Source: Acetivibrio cellulolyticus CD2
GTDB taxonomy: Bacteria > Bacillota > Clostridia > Acetivibrionales > Acetivibrionaceae
DNA length: 64,000 nucleotides
NCBI RefSeq assembly: GCF_000179595.2
Contig: NZ_JH556659.1
Location: forward strand, 1,282,731-1,346,730
Direction: 5' to 3'
The notes under the pieces were generated by a model. The model had not been told where the DNA came from. It saw nothing but the letters and a program-made list of their open reading frames with translations, and did no database searches. The position numbers were made by a program, and so were the translations under genes. Positions 1-9,042 of this stretch are shown here, one piece after another; position 1 is the first letter of the stretch; each line of letters begins with the position of its first letter.

Positions 1-2
1 GA

Positions 3-575
3 TATTCAGTTTTTAAAATTGGTAAAGAAAAGGGACTTGACTTGGATATTGAGAAGTTGAAACAAAGTCAGATTGGAGAAATTGTTGAAAAGATAGATAT
101 TAAAGAGGAATTTGAAGATATAAACAAGGATACTGACAATATTTTAAATAACAATGAAAATGCTTCTAATCAGAAAGCAGATGGAGATAAAGTTGACCAG
201 GAAAACAAGAATGAGAATAGCAGCAATATAGTAGACGATGGAGGAAAAAACTTATCTATCGATGGAATTAGTGATATCGATAACATTGAAGCTATTGAAT
301 CAGCAAATAAAGAAACTCAAAAGGTAATCGAAAGAATTCAGCAGCAAATAAATAGTGATGTAGTGTTTGAGACAGAAAAGGCAAACAAGGAAATATCCCA
401 AATTAAAATAAATAGCAGTCTTAGCTATGAAGAAAAAACTAAAAGAATAAGGCAAGTTGAAAACGATTTAAAGTCCAGAATCGATGAAATAAAGAGGATT
501 GGAAATGAGAAAGCTCAAATAGAATTAAACCAGCTTTACCAGAAATCGAATGATTTATTACCGGAACAAAAATAA
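3..575 (+). CDS. C-terminal part of a coiled-coil protein, cut by window edge
   Basis: The reading frame is open from the left edge, so the gene begins outside the window and its true start cannot be seen. The visible part is very hydrophilic: an acidic Asp/Asn/Glu-rich middle section, then about 90 residues rich in Glu, Lys, Ile and Gln with heptad-like spacing, suggesting a coiled coil. The first visible residues (KEKGLDLDIEKLKQSQIGEI) loosely recall the helical part of RsgI-type anti-sigma factors, which cellulosomal clostridia carry in many copies. That is a weak inference. The C-terminal coiled coil resembles the tail of the next gene (690-1847), so the two may be related or partners. 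No catalytic motif is visible. Confidence 0.6.
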   Translation, partial: YSVFKIGKEKGLDLDIEKLKQSQIGEIVEKIDIKEEFEDINKDTDNILNNNENASNQKADGDKVDQENKNENSSNIVDDGGKNLSIDGISDIDNIEAIESANKETQKVIERIQQQINSDVVFETEKANKEISQIKINSSLSYEEKTKRIRQVENDLKSRIDEIKRIGNEKAQIELNQLYQKSNDLLPEQK

Positions 576-689
576 TGTGTATTATTTTTGTTAGACTAGT
601 TTAATGGTAAATTAAATGTTATAATTGATTTTAAGTATTATTAGTTTTCGATATTATTTATTTTTAGATGGGGCATTGGGGGGATTAGA

Positions 690-1847
690 GTGAAAAGACT
701 TGGCGTTATAACAATCTTAATAGCAATTCTTATTAACACCATTGGTAGTAACGTTATGGCCAAGGATACTGAGAGAGAGTTTTCGCTATGCATGGCTGAA
801 AAAGATCAAGCATATGGTCATATTGGTAAAAAGTCTATCCAAAGTACTGAAGAAACAAATCCTGAAACTATTCAATTGGATGATGAAGTTTCACCCGAAA
901 ATAACACATGTGATAAAGATGATAAACAATCGTACTGGTTATCTGTTCATAATACATATAAACCTGAGGCAACGCCTTCATCTACTGGCCATAATTTAAC
1001 AACTCGGACACATGCTTCTGCAGATATACAGCAAGAACAGATCCCTTGTAATAGTAATAGACCCAAGATGTGGGCACAACCGTCTTCACAGGCACATATA
1101 CCTGAGGTGACGCCATCTAATATTGCTTGTAGACCTGAGGCGGCGCCAACTTTTAGTGGGTGTGATTCCGGTGGATGGCAACATCATTCTTGGAACGAAT
1201 ATAAACCAGAAGCAACGCCATCCAAAATTGATTGTAAACCTATTACAACACCATTTTCTGGTGGATGTGATTCCAGTGGATGGCAATATCATTCCTGGAA
1301 CGAATATAACCCAGAAGCAACACCTTCAAATAATGGATGTAATCCATTGGTACCACCTTCTAACACGCATAAGCCAGTAATCGCTTCAAGTGATAGAGAG
1401 AGACCAAGAGTATGGGTAACCCCACCTACTAATACATATAAGCAGGATCCACAAACTTATAACAACGATAAGCCTAAGAATGGGTTTGTACAACAACCTA
1501 GTGAAATTGAAAGTCGCAATTTTGATAGTACGGTTTTGCTTACAAAACCAAATTCAAGTAATGAACTTAGTTTGATAAACGCTGAACTTGAAAAGGCTAG
1601 GCAGAAGTTATCTGATATTAGGAATAAGGCACAGGGGCAAATTAACGCTGAGATAAAATCAACACAGGAAAAGATAAATGAGATTGGTAATAGAAAGGAT
1701 ATAAATTCAAAACAAAAGGATTCAAAGATTAAGAAATTCAAAGATGAGCTTGAGCTAAAGGTAAAACAAATTGAGAAAGATGCAACAAAACAGGTAAAGG
1801 ATGTTATTGAAAATCAAAATTCAAAAATTAGATCCATTCTTAATTAG
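690..1847 (+). CDS. secreted Pro/Thr-rich repeat protein with C-terminal coiled coil
   Basis: The GTG start at 690 follows a G-rich ribosome binding site (GGGGGGA). Residues 1-24 form a signal peptide (basic MKR, hydrophobic core, cleavage after VMA). The next 250 residues are low complexity, with repeated PEATPS-type units and two near-identical blocks of the form GCDSxGWQxHSWNEYxPEATPS, which look like internal duplications. The last 90 residues are a Lys/Glu/Ile-rich predicted coiled coil resembling the tail of the preceding gene. A strong terminator follows at 1875. No enzymatic domain is recognised. The protein is probably exported and extended, possibly envelope-associated; its function is unknown. 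Confidence 0.75.
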   Translation: MKRLGVITILIAILINTIGSNVMAKDTEREFSLCMAEKDQAYGHIGKKSIQSTEETNPETIQLDDEVSPENNTCDKDDKQSYWLSVHNTYKPEATPSSTGHNLTTRTHASADIQQEQIPCNSNRPKMWAQPSSQAHIPEVTPSNIACRPEAAPTFSGCDSGGWQHHSWNEYKPEATPSKIDCKPITTPFSGGCDSSGWQYHSWNEYNPEATPSNNGCNPLVPPSNTHKPVIASSDRERPRVWVTPPTNTYKQDPQTYNNDKPKNGFVQQPSEIESRNFDSTVLLTKPNSSNELSLINAELEKARQKLSDIRNKAQGQINAEIKSTQEKINEIGNRKDINSKQKDSKIKKFKDELELKVKQIEKDATKQVKDVIENQNSKIRSILN

Positions 1848-1874
1848 AATGAAAACTTTATAGTAAATAACTGA

Positions 1875-1915
1875 CGCCCCTATTTTAGAATTAAATCTCT
1901 AATAGGGGCGTTTTT
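1875..1915 (+). terminator. rho-independent terminator
   Basis: A perfect 10-bp stem (CGCCCCTATT / AATAGGGGCG) with a 16-nt loop is followed by TTTTT. It ends the transcript of 690-1847 and separates it from the convergent transpeptidase gene. Confidence 0.9.
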
Positions 1916-1955
1916 AATACTTTGAATGATTGGAAATTTGTAATATTAGAAAGTA

Positions 1956-3488
1956 CTAGTGAATAAAGACTGTTGTCTTTTCAGGGATATTGTTTGTGAA
2001 CCACTCACTTTCTTCAACTGGCATTCTTATGCAGCCTGCTGAAGCTACTGTTCCAAGAGTGCCGTCATATAATTCTCCATCCTTTTTTACTTTTACTGAA
2101 TGAAAGAAATATGACGAATAGAAGCCGACATAGTTTTTTACCCAGACACTTCCACCCGCATGCATCCATTTTCCTCGGTTACTGCTAATAGAATATGTAC
2201 CTTTTGGGGTTGGTGAAATGTTTTTACCTGAGGCACAGGGGATTTTTTTTTCAACTTCCCATTTACCATCATTACGAGTAAAGATATTAATAAGCTGTTT
2301 CTTAAGATCTACCCAAATAAGATAATCGGTTGGACTGCTTAATTTGAAATAGTTGTTTACAAAATACTCGGATTCTGAATCGGTAAGTCTTTCTTTCGAA
2401 GGCTCAAATTTAGTATCTATAGATAGATATTCTCTTTTGGTCCACCCTGATATATTACCACTTTTAACATAGTACCATTTATAGTCCTTATCTCTTACAA
2501 TTTCCACCTTTCCTTTTGGAAGATTGGTATTAACCTTTCCACCTATAGAGTAATATAGCGGCGTACGGTCATTAATAGAGCCATAAACAAAATGCTCTGG
2601 GACTAACTCTTCAATATTTCTTTGTGGTTTTACTGAGAGATTATGGTGATAAATATGTACGGTTTTGGTATTTGCACCCCAGAATATTTTCATTCCCAAA
2701 CCTTTAGATGCAGTTGACAGAGGAACATATATACGGTTATCTATATATTCTGTTTTAGTATCAATATATGTTGCACTTCCGTTAACATTTAAGATCCGGC
2801 TGTCGGGGAAGAATTCCAAATCCACTTTATGCTGAGTGAGTAAATCAAAATCGACAGAATTAACATAGGTTTTGTTATCTATGACTTTAATATCTTTTAA
2901 CTTAATAGGCTCTGAATTTGCATAATAGTATACGCTATTAGAAACACTCGTGGCTTCTTCGGTTGAGGATATGCTATCAATTTTAATTGTTTTATTGCTT
3001 GAATCAATAAAGGTTTCATAGCCAAATGTTTCTGCAATAAGACTCAGAGGCACAAAACTTATACCGTTTTTTATAATAGCTGTGTATATAAGATCAGTTT
3101 TTCTCCCATTCATAAATGCTTGTTTTTTGCCTACTGCCAGATGAAGGTATTTGCCGGCTTTTTCAAGCATTATAGTCTGATCTTCTGAAATCCAATCGAT
3201 ATTTATTTTGAGTGCTTTTGCCAATTCCTTTATAGGCACTAAGACTGCATCTTCTGAAACGATTGGTTCAGTTAATAAAGCACGGTCACTGACCATAACC
3301 TTATACGGCGCGTTTTTTTGATTTTCATCCTTGCCAAGGGGAATTTCTCCTGAGGATGACTCAATCACAACGCTGGAGTCTGCACTGTTCAATGCGTCTT
3401 CCAAATTATCTACCGACGCATAAACGATATTCAGAGGGGAAATCAACAAACAAAAAATAAGGGATGCTAGAGTTACAATTTTCTTCAT
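1956..3488 (-). CDS. L,D-transpeptidase with copper-amine-oxidase-like repeats and SH3-like domain
   Basis: A 510-residue exported protein. Residues 1-25 are a signal peptide (MKKIVTLASLIFCLLISPLN...). About residues 55-290 look like copper amine oxidase N-terminal-type modules, often found in clostridial wall proteins. An SH3-like section follows, and the C-terminal 130 residues form a YkuD L,D-transpeptidase domain. The catalytic motif SAGCIR places the nucleophile at about Cys486, with an upstream HSV histidine. The family cross-links or modifies peptidoglycan through 3-3 bonds. The frame stays open upstream to 3791, but the signal peptide fixes ATG 3488 as the start. The Shine-Dalgarno sequence lies unusually far upstream, with a hairpin between (see separate entry). 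Confidence 0.88.
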   Translation of the reverse strand: MKKIVTLASLIFCLLISPLNIVYASVDNLEDALNSADSSVVIESSSGEIPLGKDENQKNAPYKVMVSDRALLTEPIVSEDAVLVPIKELAKALKINIDWISEDQTIMLEKAGKYLHLAVGKKQAFMNGRKTDLIYTAIIKNGISFVPLSLIAETFGYETFIDSSNKTIKIDSISSTEEATSVSNSVYYYANSEPIKLKDIKVIDNKTYVNSVDFDLLTQHKVDLEFFPDSRILNVNGSATYIDTKTEYIDNRIYVPLSTASKGLGMKIFWGANTKTVHIYHHNLSVKPQRNIEELVPEHFVYGSINDRTPLYYSIGGKVNTNLPKGKVEIVRDKDYKWYYVKSGNISGWTKREYLSIDTKFEPSKERLTDSESEYFVNNYFKLSSPTDYLIWVDLKKQLINIFTRNDGKWEVEKKIPCASGKNISPTPKGTYSISSNRGKWMHAGGSVWVKNYVGFYSSYFFHSVKVKKDGELYDGTLGTVASAGCIRMPVEESEWFTNNIPEKTTVFIH

Positions 3489-3529
3489 GCAAATAAACAA
3501 GGCTATACCTTGTTGTCCTCCTTTCGTGC
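3489..3529 (-). promoter_or_regulatory. hairpin-bridged ribosome binding site of the L,D-transpeptidase gene
   Basis: Read on the minus strand, AAAGGAGG lies 27 nt before the ATG, too far for normal initiation. The spacer holds a perfect 7-bp inverted repeat (AACAAGG-TATAG-CCTTGTT). If it folds, the effective spacer drops to about 9 nt, an ideal distance. The structure is seen directly; the effect on translation is inferred. Confidence 0.55.
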
Positions 3530-4136
3530 ATTTGAAATGCAATAAATAAAATACATAGAACCATATGCTTGAAGATTTGGTTTTATGCATAGTTTGTAAT
3601 TTATTAAAATGTTGTGAAGCGATATTTAGATTCTGGTATTTCTCTTTGGTAAGAATATGTAAGAATGTTTTTACCAATCTGCTAGACTGGTGGATATGCG
3701 AAACAAAATGATGTATAGAAAAAATAATAGTTATAATGTAATAATATAATATTCTACACGTTTTTAAAGAAATCCTGCTTAAGTTATTCATTTATATATA
3801 TTAGAAATAGTTTAAATGTAAGAGAATAATACTGCATGTCAAAGTACACTGCAAGATAAAGTTACTTTGTATGAGTTTTTTGTAGTGCAAATAATATTAA
3901 TAAGTAATATTACAAACAATTGTAATAATAAAAAACCATTAATTAATATTATTTATGGTGCAATTTGTTAGGTTAAGTGATATAATAAGTAAAGATATTA
4001 TTCACACAAGACATTGAAGTAATTCATTTCAGCACAACATATCTATATTCGATTTATATGTCGCCACGCATCCAATGTACGTTTATATAATTTATTATAT
4101 AAATATATTTTCAAATTATTGTGGGAGGGAATAATA
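3530..4136. other. divergent intergenic region, AT-rich
   Basis: About 600 bp between the divergent transpeptidase and GH5 genes. The part up to 3791 is open on the minus strand in the transpeptidase frame, but without a signal-compatible start or coding character. The rest is very AT-rich with many TATAAT-like strings (for example near 3979 and 4090), so promoters cannot be assigned with confidence. No small gene or strong hairpin was recognised. Confidence 0.5.
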
Positions 4137-5804
4137 ATGAAAAAACTATGTTTTATCCTAGCAGTTATTACGTTACTGGCTGCTTCGATTCCGTCTTTTG
4201 TATTTGGAGAAGATCAATATCCTGGATTTAGCGTACAGGGAAGATTTCTTTATGACAAGGATGGCGAAAAGGTAATTCCTTATGGCGTTAATGAAATGTC
4301 CATTTGGGGAGATATCGATGGAGATGTAAAGCTTCCAGAGATAAAAAAGACTGGCGCTAATACTGTTAGACTTGTTTGGAGTATTACAGCGCCTGCAAGA
4401 AAGTTGGATATTTTGATTTATAATTGCCGGATAAATAACATGATACCTATGATTGAGGTTCATGATGCTACTGGTGATTTTAGCAAACTTCAGACACTTG
4501 TAGATTATTGGACAAGCCCTGATGTAGTGAACGTATTAAAGAGACATCAGGAATACCTCCTTATAAACATAGGTAATGAAGTTGGACAGGATGTATCGAA
4601 AGCTGATTTTATCGCGGGTTATACAAAAGCAGTTACAAGAATGAGAGAGGCAGGAATTCACGTACCATTGGTAATTGACGCCTGCAAATATGGTCAGGAT
4701 ATTAATATGCTTCAATCAGCAGGTCCGGATCTTATTAAAGCTGACCCCGATCAAAATCTTATGTTCTCTATACATATGTGGTGGCCTTACATGTGGGGAC
4801 ACACTGACCAGGAAGTAGTTAATGAGATTAAAGAATCTGTTGATATGGAATTGCCGTTGATAGTTGGTGAATTCGGACATCAGTGGGAAGCTTCAACATC
4901 AGGAGCAATACCTTATAAGACAATTCTAGAGCAGTGTCATTTGAATGATGTAGGATATCTTGCATGGTCATGGGGACCAGGAAACACTCCGCAAACATTC
5001 TTGGACATGACAACGGATGGTACTTTTGCTACCCTCGTAGATTGGGGTAAAGAAGTTTGTATAAATAATACACATAGTATAAAAAATATTTCTGTGCGTC
5101 CTGCTTCTATGCTGAAAGAGCCTTCAACAACCCCTCCTGAAGTGAATATACCTGCAGGCAGCGTTGCAACTAATAAGAAGGTATATGCTTCTTCTGTTGA
5201 ATCAAACAGCACCAATGCAGCAGAAAATGCTGTAGATGGAAACATAGCTACAAGATGGGCTTCACAGTATAGTGACCCTCAGTGGATCTATGTAGATCTT
5301 GAGAAAGAATATGAAATAGAAAGAATATACATTGAATGGGAAACAGCGTATGCAAGTCAGTATAAGATTCAGGTATCCAACGATGCAACCAGTTGGACTG
5401 ATGTTGTAACGCAGTTTAATGGAGATGGGGATATTGACGATATCACATTGAGTACTACTGCAAAAGGAAGATATGTAAGAGTTTACTGTACGCAAAGGAA
5501 GACATCTTATGGAGATTCGATATTTGAATTTGGTGTATATCCAAAGGGTGGAAGTGTTGTAACACCAACTCCAACAAGCACTGTAACACCTACTCCAACC
5601 AGAAATATCTTGCTTGGAGATGTAGATTTTAATGGATTTGTCAATTCACTTGACTTTGGTAAGATAAGAATGTATTTGTTGGGAATGATCCAACTTACAC
5701 CGGAAGAGCTAGAAGCTGCTGATGTAGATAAAGATGGAAAGGTTACCTCGATAGATTTTGGTAAGATAAGAATGAATTTGTTAGGTTTGCGATCTGCATT
5801 CTAA
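4137..5804 (+). CDS. cellulosomal GH5 endo-beta-mannanase-like enzyme with CBM32 and type I dockerin
   Basis: A 555-residue secreted enzyme. The signal peptide covers residues 1-24 (cut after VFG). A GH5 catalytic domain spans about 25-320: the acid/base is likely Glu148 in NIGNEVGQD and the nucleophile Glu245 in IVGEFGHQW. After a Pro/Thr linker, residues 340-470 form an F5/8-type C (CBM32-like) domain, then a TPTPT linker and a type I dockerin with two duplicated 22-residue segments (DVDFNGFVNSLDFGKIRMYL and DVDKDGKVTSIDFGKIRMNL). The order GH5-CBM32-dockerin matches the Man5A type of C. thermocellum, so beta-mannan hydrolysis within the cellulosome is likely. Substrate is inferred from architecture. 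ATG 4137 is chosen for the GGGAGGG site just upstream. Confidence 0.88.
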   Translation: MKKLCFILAVITLLAASIPSFVFGEDQYPGFSVQGRFLYDKDGEKVIPYGVNEMSIWGDIDGDVKLPEIKKTGANTVRLVWSITAPARKLDILIYNCRINNMIPMIEVHDATGDFSKLQTLVDYWTSPDVVNVLKRHQEYLLINIGNEVGQDVSKADFIAGYTKAVTRMREAGIHVPLVIDACKYGQDINMLQSAGPDLIKADPDQNLMFSIHMWWPYMWGHTDQEVVNEIKESVDMELPLIVGEFGHQWEASTSGAIPYKTILEQCHLNDVGYLAWSWGPGNTPQTFLDMTTDGTFATLVDWGKEVCINNTHSIKNISVRPASMLKEPSTTPPEVNIPAGSVATNKKVYASSVESNSTNAAENAVDGNIATRWASQYSDPQWIYVDLEKEYEIERIYIEWETAYASQYKIQVSNDATSWTDVVTQFNGDGDIDDITLSTTAKGRYVRVYCTQRKTSYGDSIFEFGVYPKGGSVVTPTPTSTVTPTPTRNILLGDVDFNGFVNSLDFGKIRMYLLGMIQLTPEELEAADVDKDGKVTSIDFGKIRMNLLGLRSAF

Positions 5805-5837
5805 ACGTATATACAAAACTTAATTTTAAGTTAAGAA

Positions 5838-5877
5838 AACTTCTGCTTATGATAGATAATTAAGCGGAAGTTTTTTT
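5838..5877 (+). terminator. rho-independent terminator
   Basis: The stem AACTTCTGCTTA / TAAGCGGAAGTT (one G-T pair) is followed by a run of seven T. It ends the GH5 transcript. Confidence 0.85.
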
Positions 5878-5982
5878 GTGAAATTCTGTTTTATTGAAGA
5901 ATAAATGATGAAGTAATATTTAAGCTATTCCTTAATAACTTGCTTGGGACTTTTTGTTTACTACAGTAAATATTTTGTTTTG

Positions 5983-6013
5983 CGAATAAAATTTAGTCTT
6001 ATTTGTCATAATA
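5983..6013 (+). promoter_or_regulatory. sigma-G-type promoter upstream of gerC copy 1
   Basis: CGAATA, 18-nt spacer, CATAATA. This fits the forespore sigma-G pattern (GAATA ... CATNNTA) and lies at the same relative place as the promoter of the intact gerA gene at 7393. Confidence 0.6.
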
Positions 6014-6042
6014 TTACTAAAAATAGTTTGGAGTATATCTAA

Positions 6043-6128
6043 ATGAAACTCCCATTGCCCTTAAAACAAGGGTATAAGCAGATAATGTTGTGACGAAAAA
6101 AGAAAAGCAAAACCCGGAATTTAGGTGA
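6043..6128 (+). pseudogene. gerA scar: start and end of a gerA gene fused by an internal deletion
   Basis: The stretch begins with the gerA-like ribosome site and ATGAAACT seen at 7453, then jumps to sequence matching the last codons of gerA (8867 onward: CCAATTGCCCCTAAAACA, then GCAGATAATGTTGTGACG to the TGA). About 1.5 kb is missing and a second smaller gap lies between the two 3' pieces. It is what remains of a second gerA copy upstream of gerC copy 1. Confidence 0.8.
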
Positions 6129-6134
6129 TATATA

Positions 6135-7310
6135 ATGAAAAGGTTATTATTAGTACTTACTATACTGGCAAATATGTTTTTAGGCGGATGTATATCGGAA
6201 GAATTGACTGATATTGGGATAGCCGTTTCTGTAGGAATTGATAAGTCAGAGGATGGTTATTTAGTTACTTATCAAGTAATGAATCCAAAAGCAATTTCAT
6301 CAAAGGCTCCCAATGAGGCGCCTGTTGTGTTATATACAGAAAGTGGAAAGGATCTGTTTCAGATAAAGAGGAAGATTACGCAACAATCTCCAAGAAAAAT
6401 GTACCATTCGCACTTGAGAACTGTTATTTTTAGTGAAGAAATTGCAAAAGAAGGTATCAAAGACATGATGGACTTTTTTGTCCGTGGACACGAATACCGT
6501 ACTGACTTTTATTTTCTTATAGCAAAAGGAACAACCGCACATAATATTTTGAAAGTCATAACGCCTTTTGAAACGGTACCACAAATGGAAGTATACAATG
6601 CTCTTGAGAAGTCTGAGAAAAATTGGGCCCCAACAAAAACCATTAAAATTTATGAACTTATCAACAAGATTATTTCTGACGGAGATAACCCGGTAATACC
6701 TGGTGTTGAGATTATTGACCCCAAAGATAAATCCGATTCCAATGACAACTTAAAACTGAGTGATGCTACTAAATTAAGGGTAACAAGCTTGGGTGTATTT
6801 AAAAAGGATAAGTTTGTAGGCTGGCTGGCTGAGGATGAAAGCAGGGGTTACAACTATATACGTGGAAATGTAGAAACTACAGCGGGATATATTGAATATG
6901 AACAAAACCGTATATCTTTTGAGGTTGTTAAAGCAGACGAAAAAAGAAAAGTTTATATGTTAAATGGTAAACCAGCTATAAATGTTGAAATTAATTTGAC
7001 ACATAATATTTCTGCCATCACAGGTAATTTAGACTTAACAGACGAAGATATTGCTAAAAAAGTGAATGATGCGGCGGAAAAAAAGTTGAAAATGGTTATA
7101 AATAGTTCATTGAAACGGGCAAAAGAGGATTTTGGGTCAGATATTTTCGGTTTTGGTGAAGATATACACAGAGCTTATCCAAAACTGTGGAACGATATAA
7201 AGGATGATTGGAATAATGAATTTATTGAGCTTCCGGTAAATATTGACGTAAAAGTCAAATTGAATGGTTTGGGTGCTAGCACTAAATCTGTTTTTTCGAA
7301 AGGGGATTAA
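6135..7310 (+). CDS. gerC: Ger(x)C family spore germination lipoprotein, copy 1
   Basis: 391 residues, with a lipoprotein signal ending in the lipobox LGGC (Cys18). The body matches the Ger(x)C family, the lipoprotein C subunit of spore germinant receptors anchored at the outer face of the inner spore membrane. It is nearly identical to copy 2 (9043-10218) over the first 235 residues and the last 60, but differs clearly in residues 236-335. It follows a deleted gerA scar and a sigma-G-type promoter, so it is probably expressed in the forespore without its own A subunit. The ribosome site GGTGAT and ATG 6135 match copy 2 exactly. Confidence 0.9.
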   Translation: MKRLLLVLTILANMFLGGCISEELTDIGIAVSVGIDKSEDGYLVTYQVMNPKAISSKAPNEAPVVLYTESGKDLFQIKRKITQQSPRKMYHSHLRTVIFSEEIAKEGIKDMMDFFVRGHEYRTDFYFLIAKGTTAHNILKVITPFETVPQMEVYNALEKSEKNWAPTKTIKIYELINKIISDGDNPVIPGVEIIDPKDKSDSNDNLKLSDATKLRVTSLGVFKKDKFVGWLAEDESRGYNYIRGNVETTAGYIEYEQNRISFEVVKADEKRKVYMLNGKPAINVEINLTHNISAITGNLDLTDEDIAKKVNDAAEKKLKMVINSSLKRAKEDFGSDIFGFGEDIHRAYPKLWNDIKDDWNNEFIELPVNIDVKVKLNGLGASTKSVFSKGD

Positions 7311-7392
7311 AAGTGCAAAGATAAGATTGTATTTGTTTGGAATGACTACTGATTTTTTTGTTCATTTACGTCCATTCCAAATATGTTAAATA

Positions 7393-7423
7393 TGAATAAA
7401 TTTTAGTAAAATTTGTGATACTA
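7393..7423 (+). promoter_or_regulatory. sigma-G-type promoter of the gerA operon
   Basis: TGAATA, 18-nt spacer, GATACTA, lying 30 bp before the gerA start. It matches the forespore sigma-G consensus and is conserved with the duplicate at 5983. Confidence 0.65.
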
Positions 7424-7452
7424 TTACTAAAATTTGAGTGGAGCATATTTGG

Positions 7453-9036
7453 ATGAAACTATTTAAAAATAGTAAGGGAAGAAGAAATTCAACAGATAGC
7501 ACCTGCACAGCCAATTGTATAAGTGAGGGGCTAGATGAGAATGTTGATAAAATTAAAAAAGAATTTGGAAATCCGAGTGACCTGGTTATAAAAATTTTTG
7601 AACCGGATAATTATGATGGCTTGAGATATGCAAATATATATATTGAAACTCTTATAGATAAGGTAAGTATTAATAGCCTTTCGACTAGTATGAATGAAAT
7701 TTTAAAGCCAAAGAATACTCTTGAAAATTCAACACCCGAAGAGTACTTTAGAATATTTAGAAATTATTTTTTAAGTTTTAGAAAGTCAGAAGAAGGTTCT
7801 GATTTTGATAATTTATTTACCAATCTATTATCGGGAAAAACAATACTTTTAATTGATGGGTATGACAGGTTTATTTCTATCGATATTTTTTCAACGGAGA
7901 GCCGCTCTGTTGAAGAGCCTACCACTCAAAGCGTAATTAGGGGACCAAAGGAAGGATTTATAGAAAAAGTAGATGTAAACATTTCGCTGGTCAGAAAGAG
8001 ACTTAAAACCAAAGATTTAAGAGTTGAGAATTTGATTTTGGGAAGTGTAACACATACAAGAATTTCGTTAATGTACATTGATAAAATTGCAAAAAAAGAT
8101 ATTGTTGATGAAATAAGACGCAGGCTTAATAAGATAAAAATTGACGCTATCTTAGACAGCGGAAATATAGAAGAATTAATCAAGGATGATAGGTGGTCTG
8201 CTTTTCCGGAATTATTAAACTCAGAAAAACCCGATTCTGTTGCTGCGAATCTGCTAGAGGGAAGAGTTGCCATTTTTGTGGATGGAAGTCCGTATGTTCT
8301 TACAGCACCGGCACTGTTTGTTGAATTCCTTCAGGTGAGTGAAGATTATTACCACCATTTTTTAGTTTCTACATTCATCCGCATATTAAGGTATTCTGCT
8401 ACTTTTCTTACACTATTTGTTCCGGCACTATATATTTCATTACTTACATTCCACCAGGAGATGATTCCAACACCTTTGCTGATAAGCATTGCTTCACAGC
8501 GTGAAGGCGTTCCGTTCCCTGCTTTTATTGAAGCAATTTTGATGGAGTTGGTGTTTGAAATCCTAAGAGAAGCGGGAATAAGAATGCCAAGGGTTATTGG
8601 TCCTGCTATTTCAATTGTTGGTGCCTTGGTTTTAGGTCAGGCTGCCGTTGAGGCCGGGATAATATCTGCGTTTATGGTAATAATAGTGTCAATTACTGCT
8701 ATTTCAAGCTTTGCAATACCAAATTACTCGTTGGCTAATGCTATAAGGCTAATAAGGTTTGCGTTAATGGTGATGGCAGGGATTTATGGATTATATGGCG
8801 TTTTTATGGGATTTATTGCATTACTCCTTCATTTGTGCAAGTTGAAATCAATTGGGATTCCCTATATGACTCCAATTGCCCCTAAAACAAAATATGCCAC
8901 AAAAGATACCATTATAAGGTATCCTTTATGGTCGAATAAAACAAGGCCAGCAGGAATTAGTGGGTTAAACGTGCCAAGGGTAGAAGCAGATAATGTTGTG
9001 ACGAAAAAAGAAAAGGAAAATCCGGAATTCAGGTGA
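7453..9036 (+). CDS. gerA: GerA family spore germination protein (A subunit)
   Basis: 527 residues, the usual length of GerAA/GerBA/GerKA proteins. A hydrophilic N-terminal domain of about 280 residues is followed by several membrane helices (from LRYSATFLTLFVPALYISL onward) and a short charged tail. The conserved family stretches PTPLLISIASQREGVPFPAF and EILREAGIRMPRVIGPAISI are present. The A subunit joins B and C subunits in the nutrient germinant receptor of the inner spore membrane. ATG 7453 is chosen because GGAG lies 9 nt upstream; a GTG at 7438 is also in frame. gerC copy 2 follows after 6 bp, and two gerB genes lie downstream. Confidence 0.93.
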   Translation: MKLFKNSKGRRNSTDSTCTANCISEGLDENVDKIKKEFGNPSDLVIKIFEPDNYDGLRYANIYIETLIDKVSINSLSTSMNEILKPKNTLENSTPEEYFRIFRNYFLSFRKSEEGSDFDNLFTNLLSGKTILLIDGYDRFISIDIFSTESRSVEEPTTQSVIRGPKEGFIEKVDVNISLVRKRLKTKDLRVENLILGSVTHTRISLMYIDKIAKKDIVDEIRRRLNKIKIDAILDSGNIEELIKDDRWSAFPELLNSEKPDSVAANLLEGRVAIFVDGSPYVLTAPALFVEFLQVSEDYYHHFLVSTFIRILRYSATFLTLFVPALYISLLTFHQEMIPTPLLISIASQREGVPFPAFIEAILMELVFEILREAGIRMPRVIGPAISIVGALVLGQAAVEAGIISAFMVIIVSITAISSFAIPNYSLANAIRLIRFALMVMAGIYGLYGVFMGFIALLLHLCKLKSIGIPYMTPIAPKTKYATKDTIIRYPLWSNKTRPAGISGLNVPRVEADNVVTKKEKENPEFR

Positions 9037-9042
9037 TATACA

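Noticed and set aside
742..1741. Overlapping frames within the 690-1847 gene on both strands
   Set aside because: They arise from the repeated PEATPS-coding DNA and lack ribosome sites; the frame with signal peptide and terminator explains the region.
3489..3791. N-terminal extension of the L,D-transpeptidase by about 100 residues
   Set aside because: The signal peptide begins at ATG 3488 and the upstream frame has no coding character; it is open by chance.
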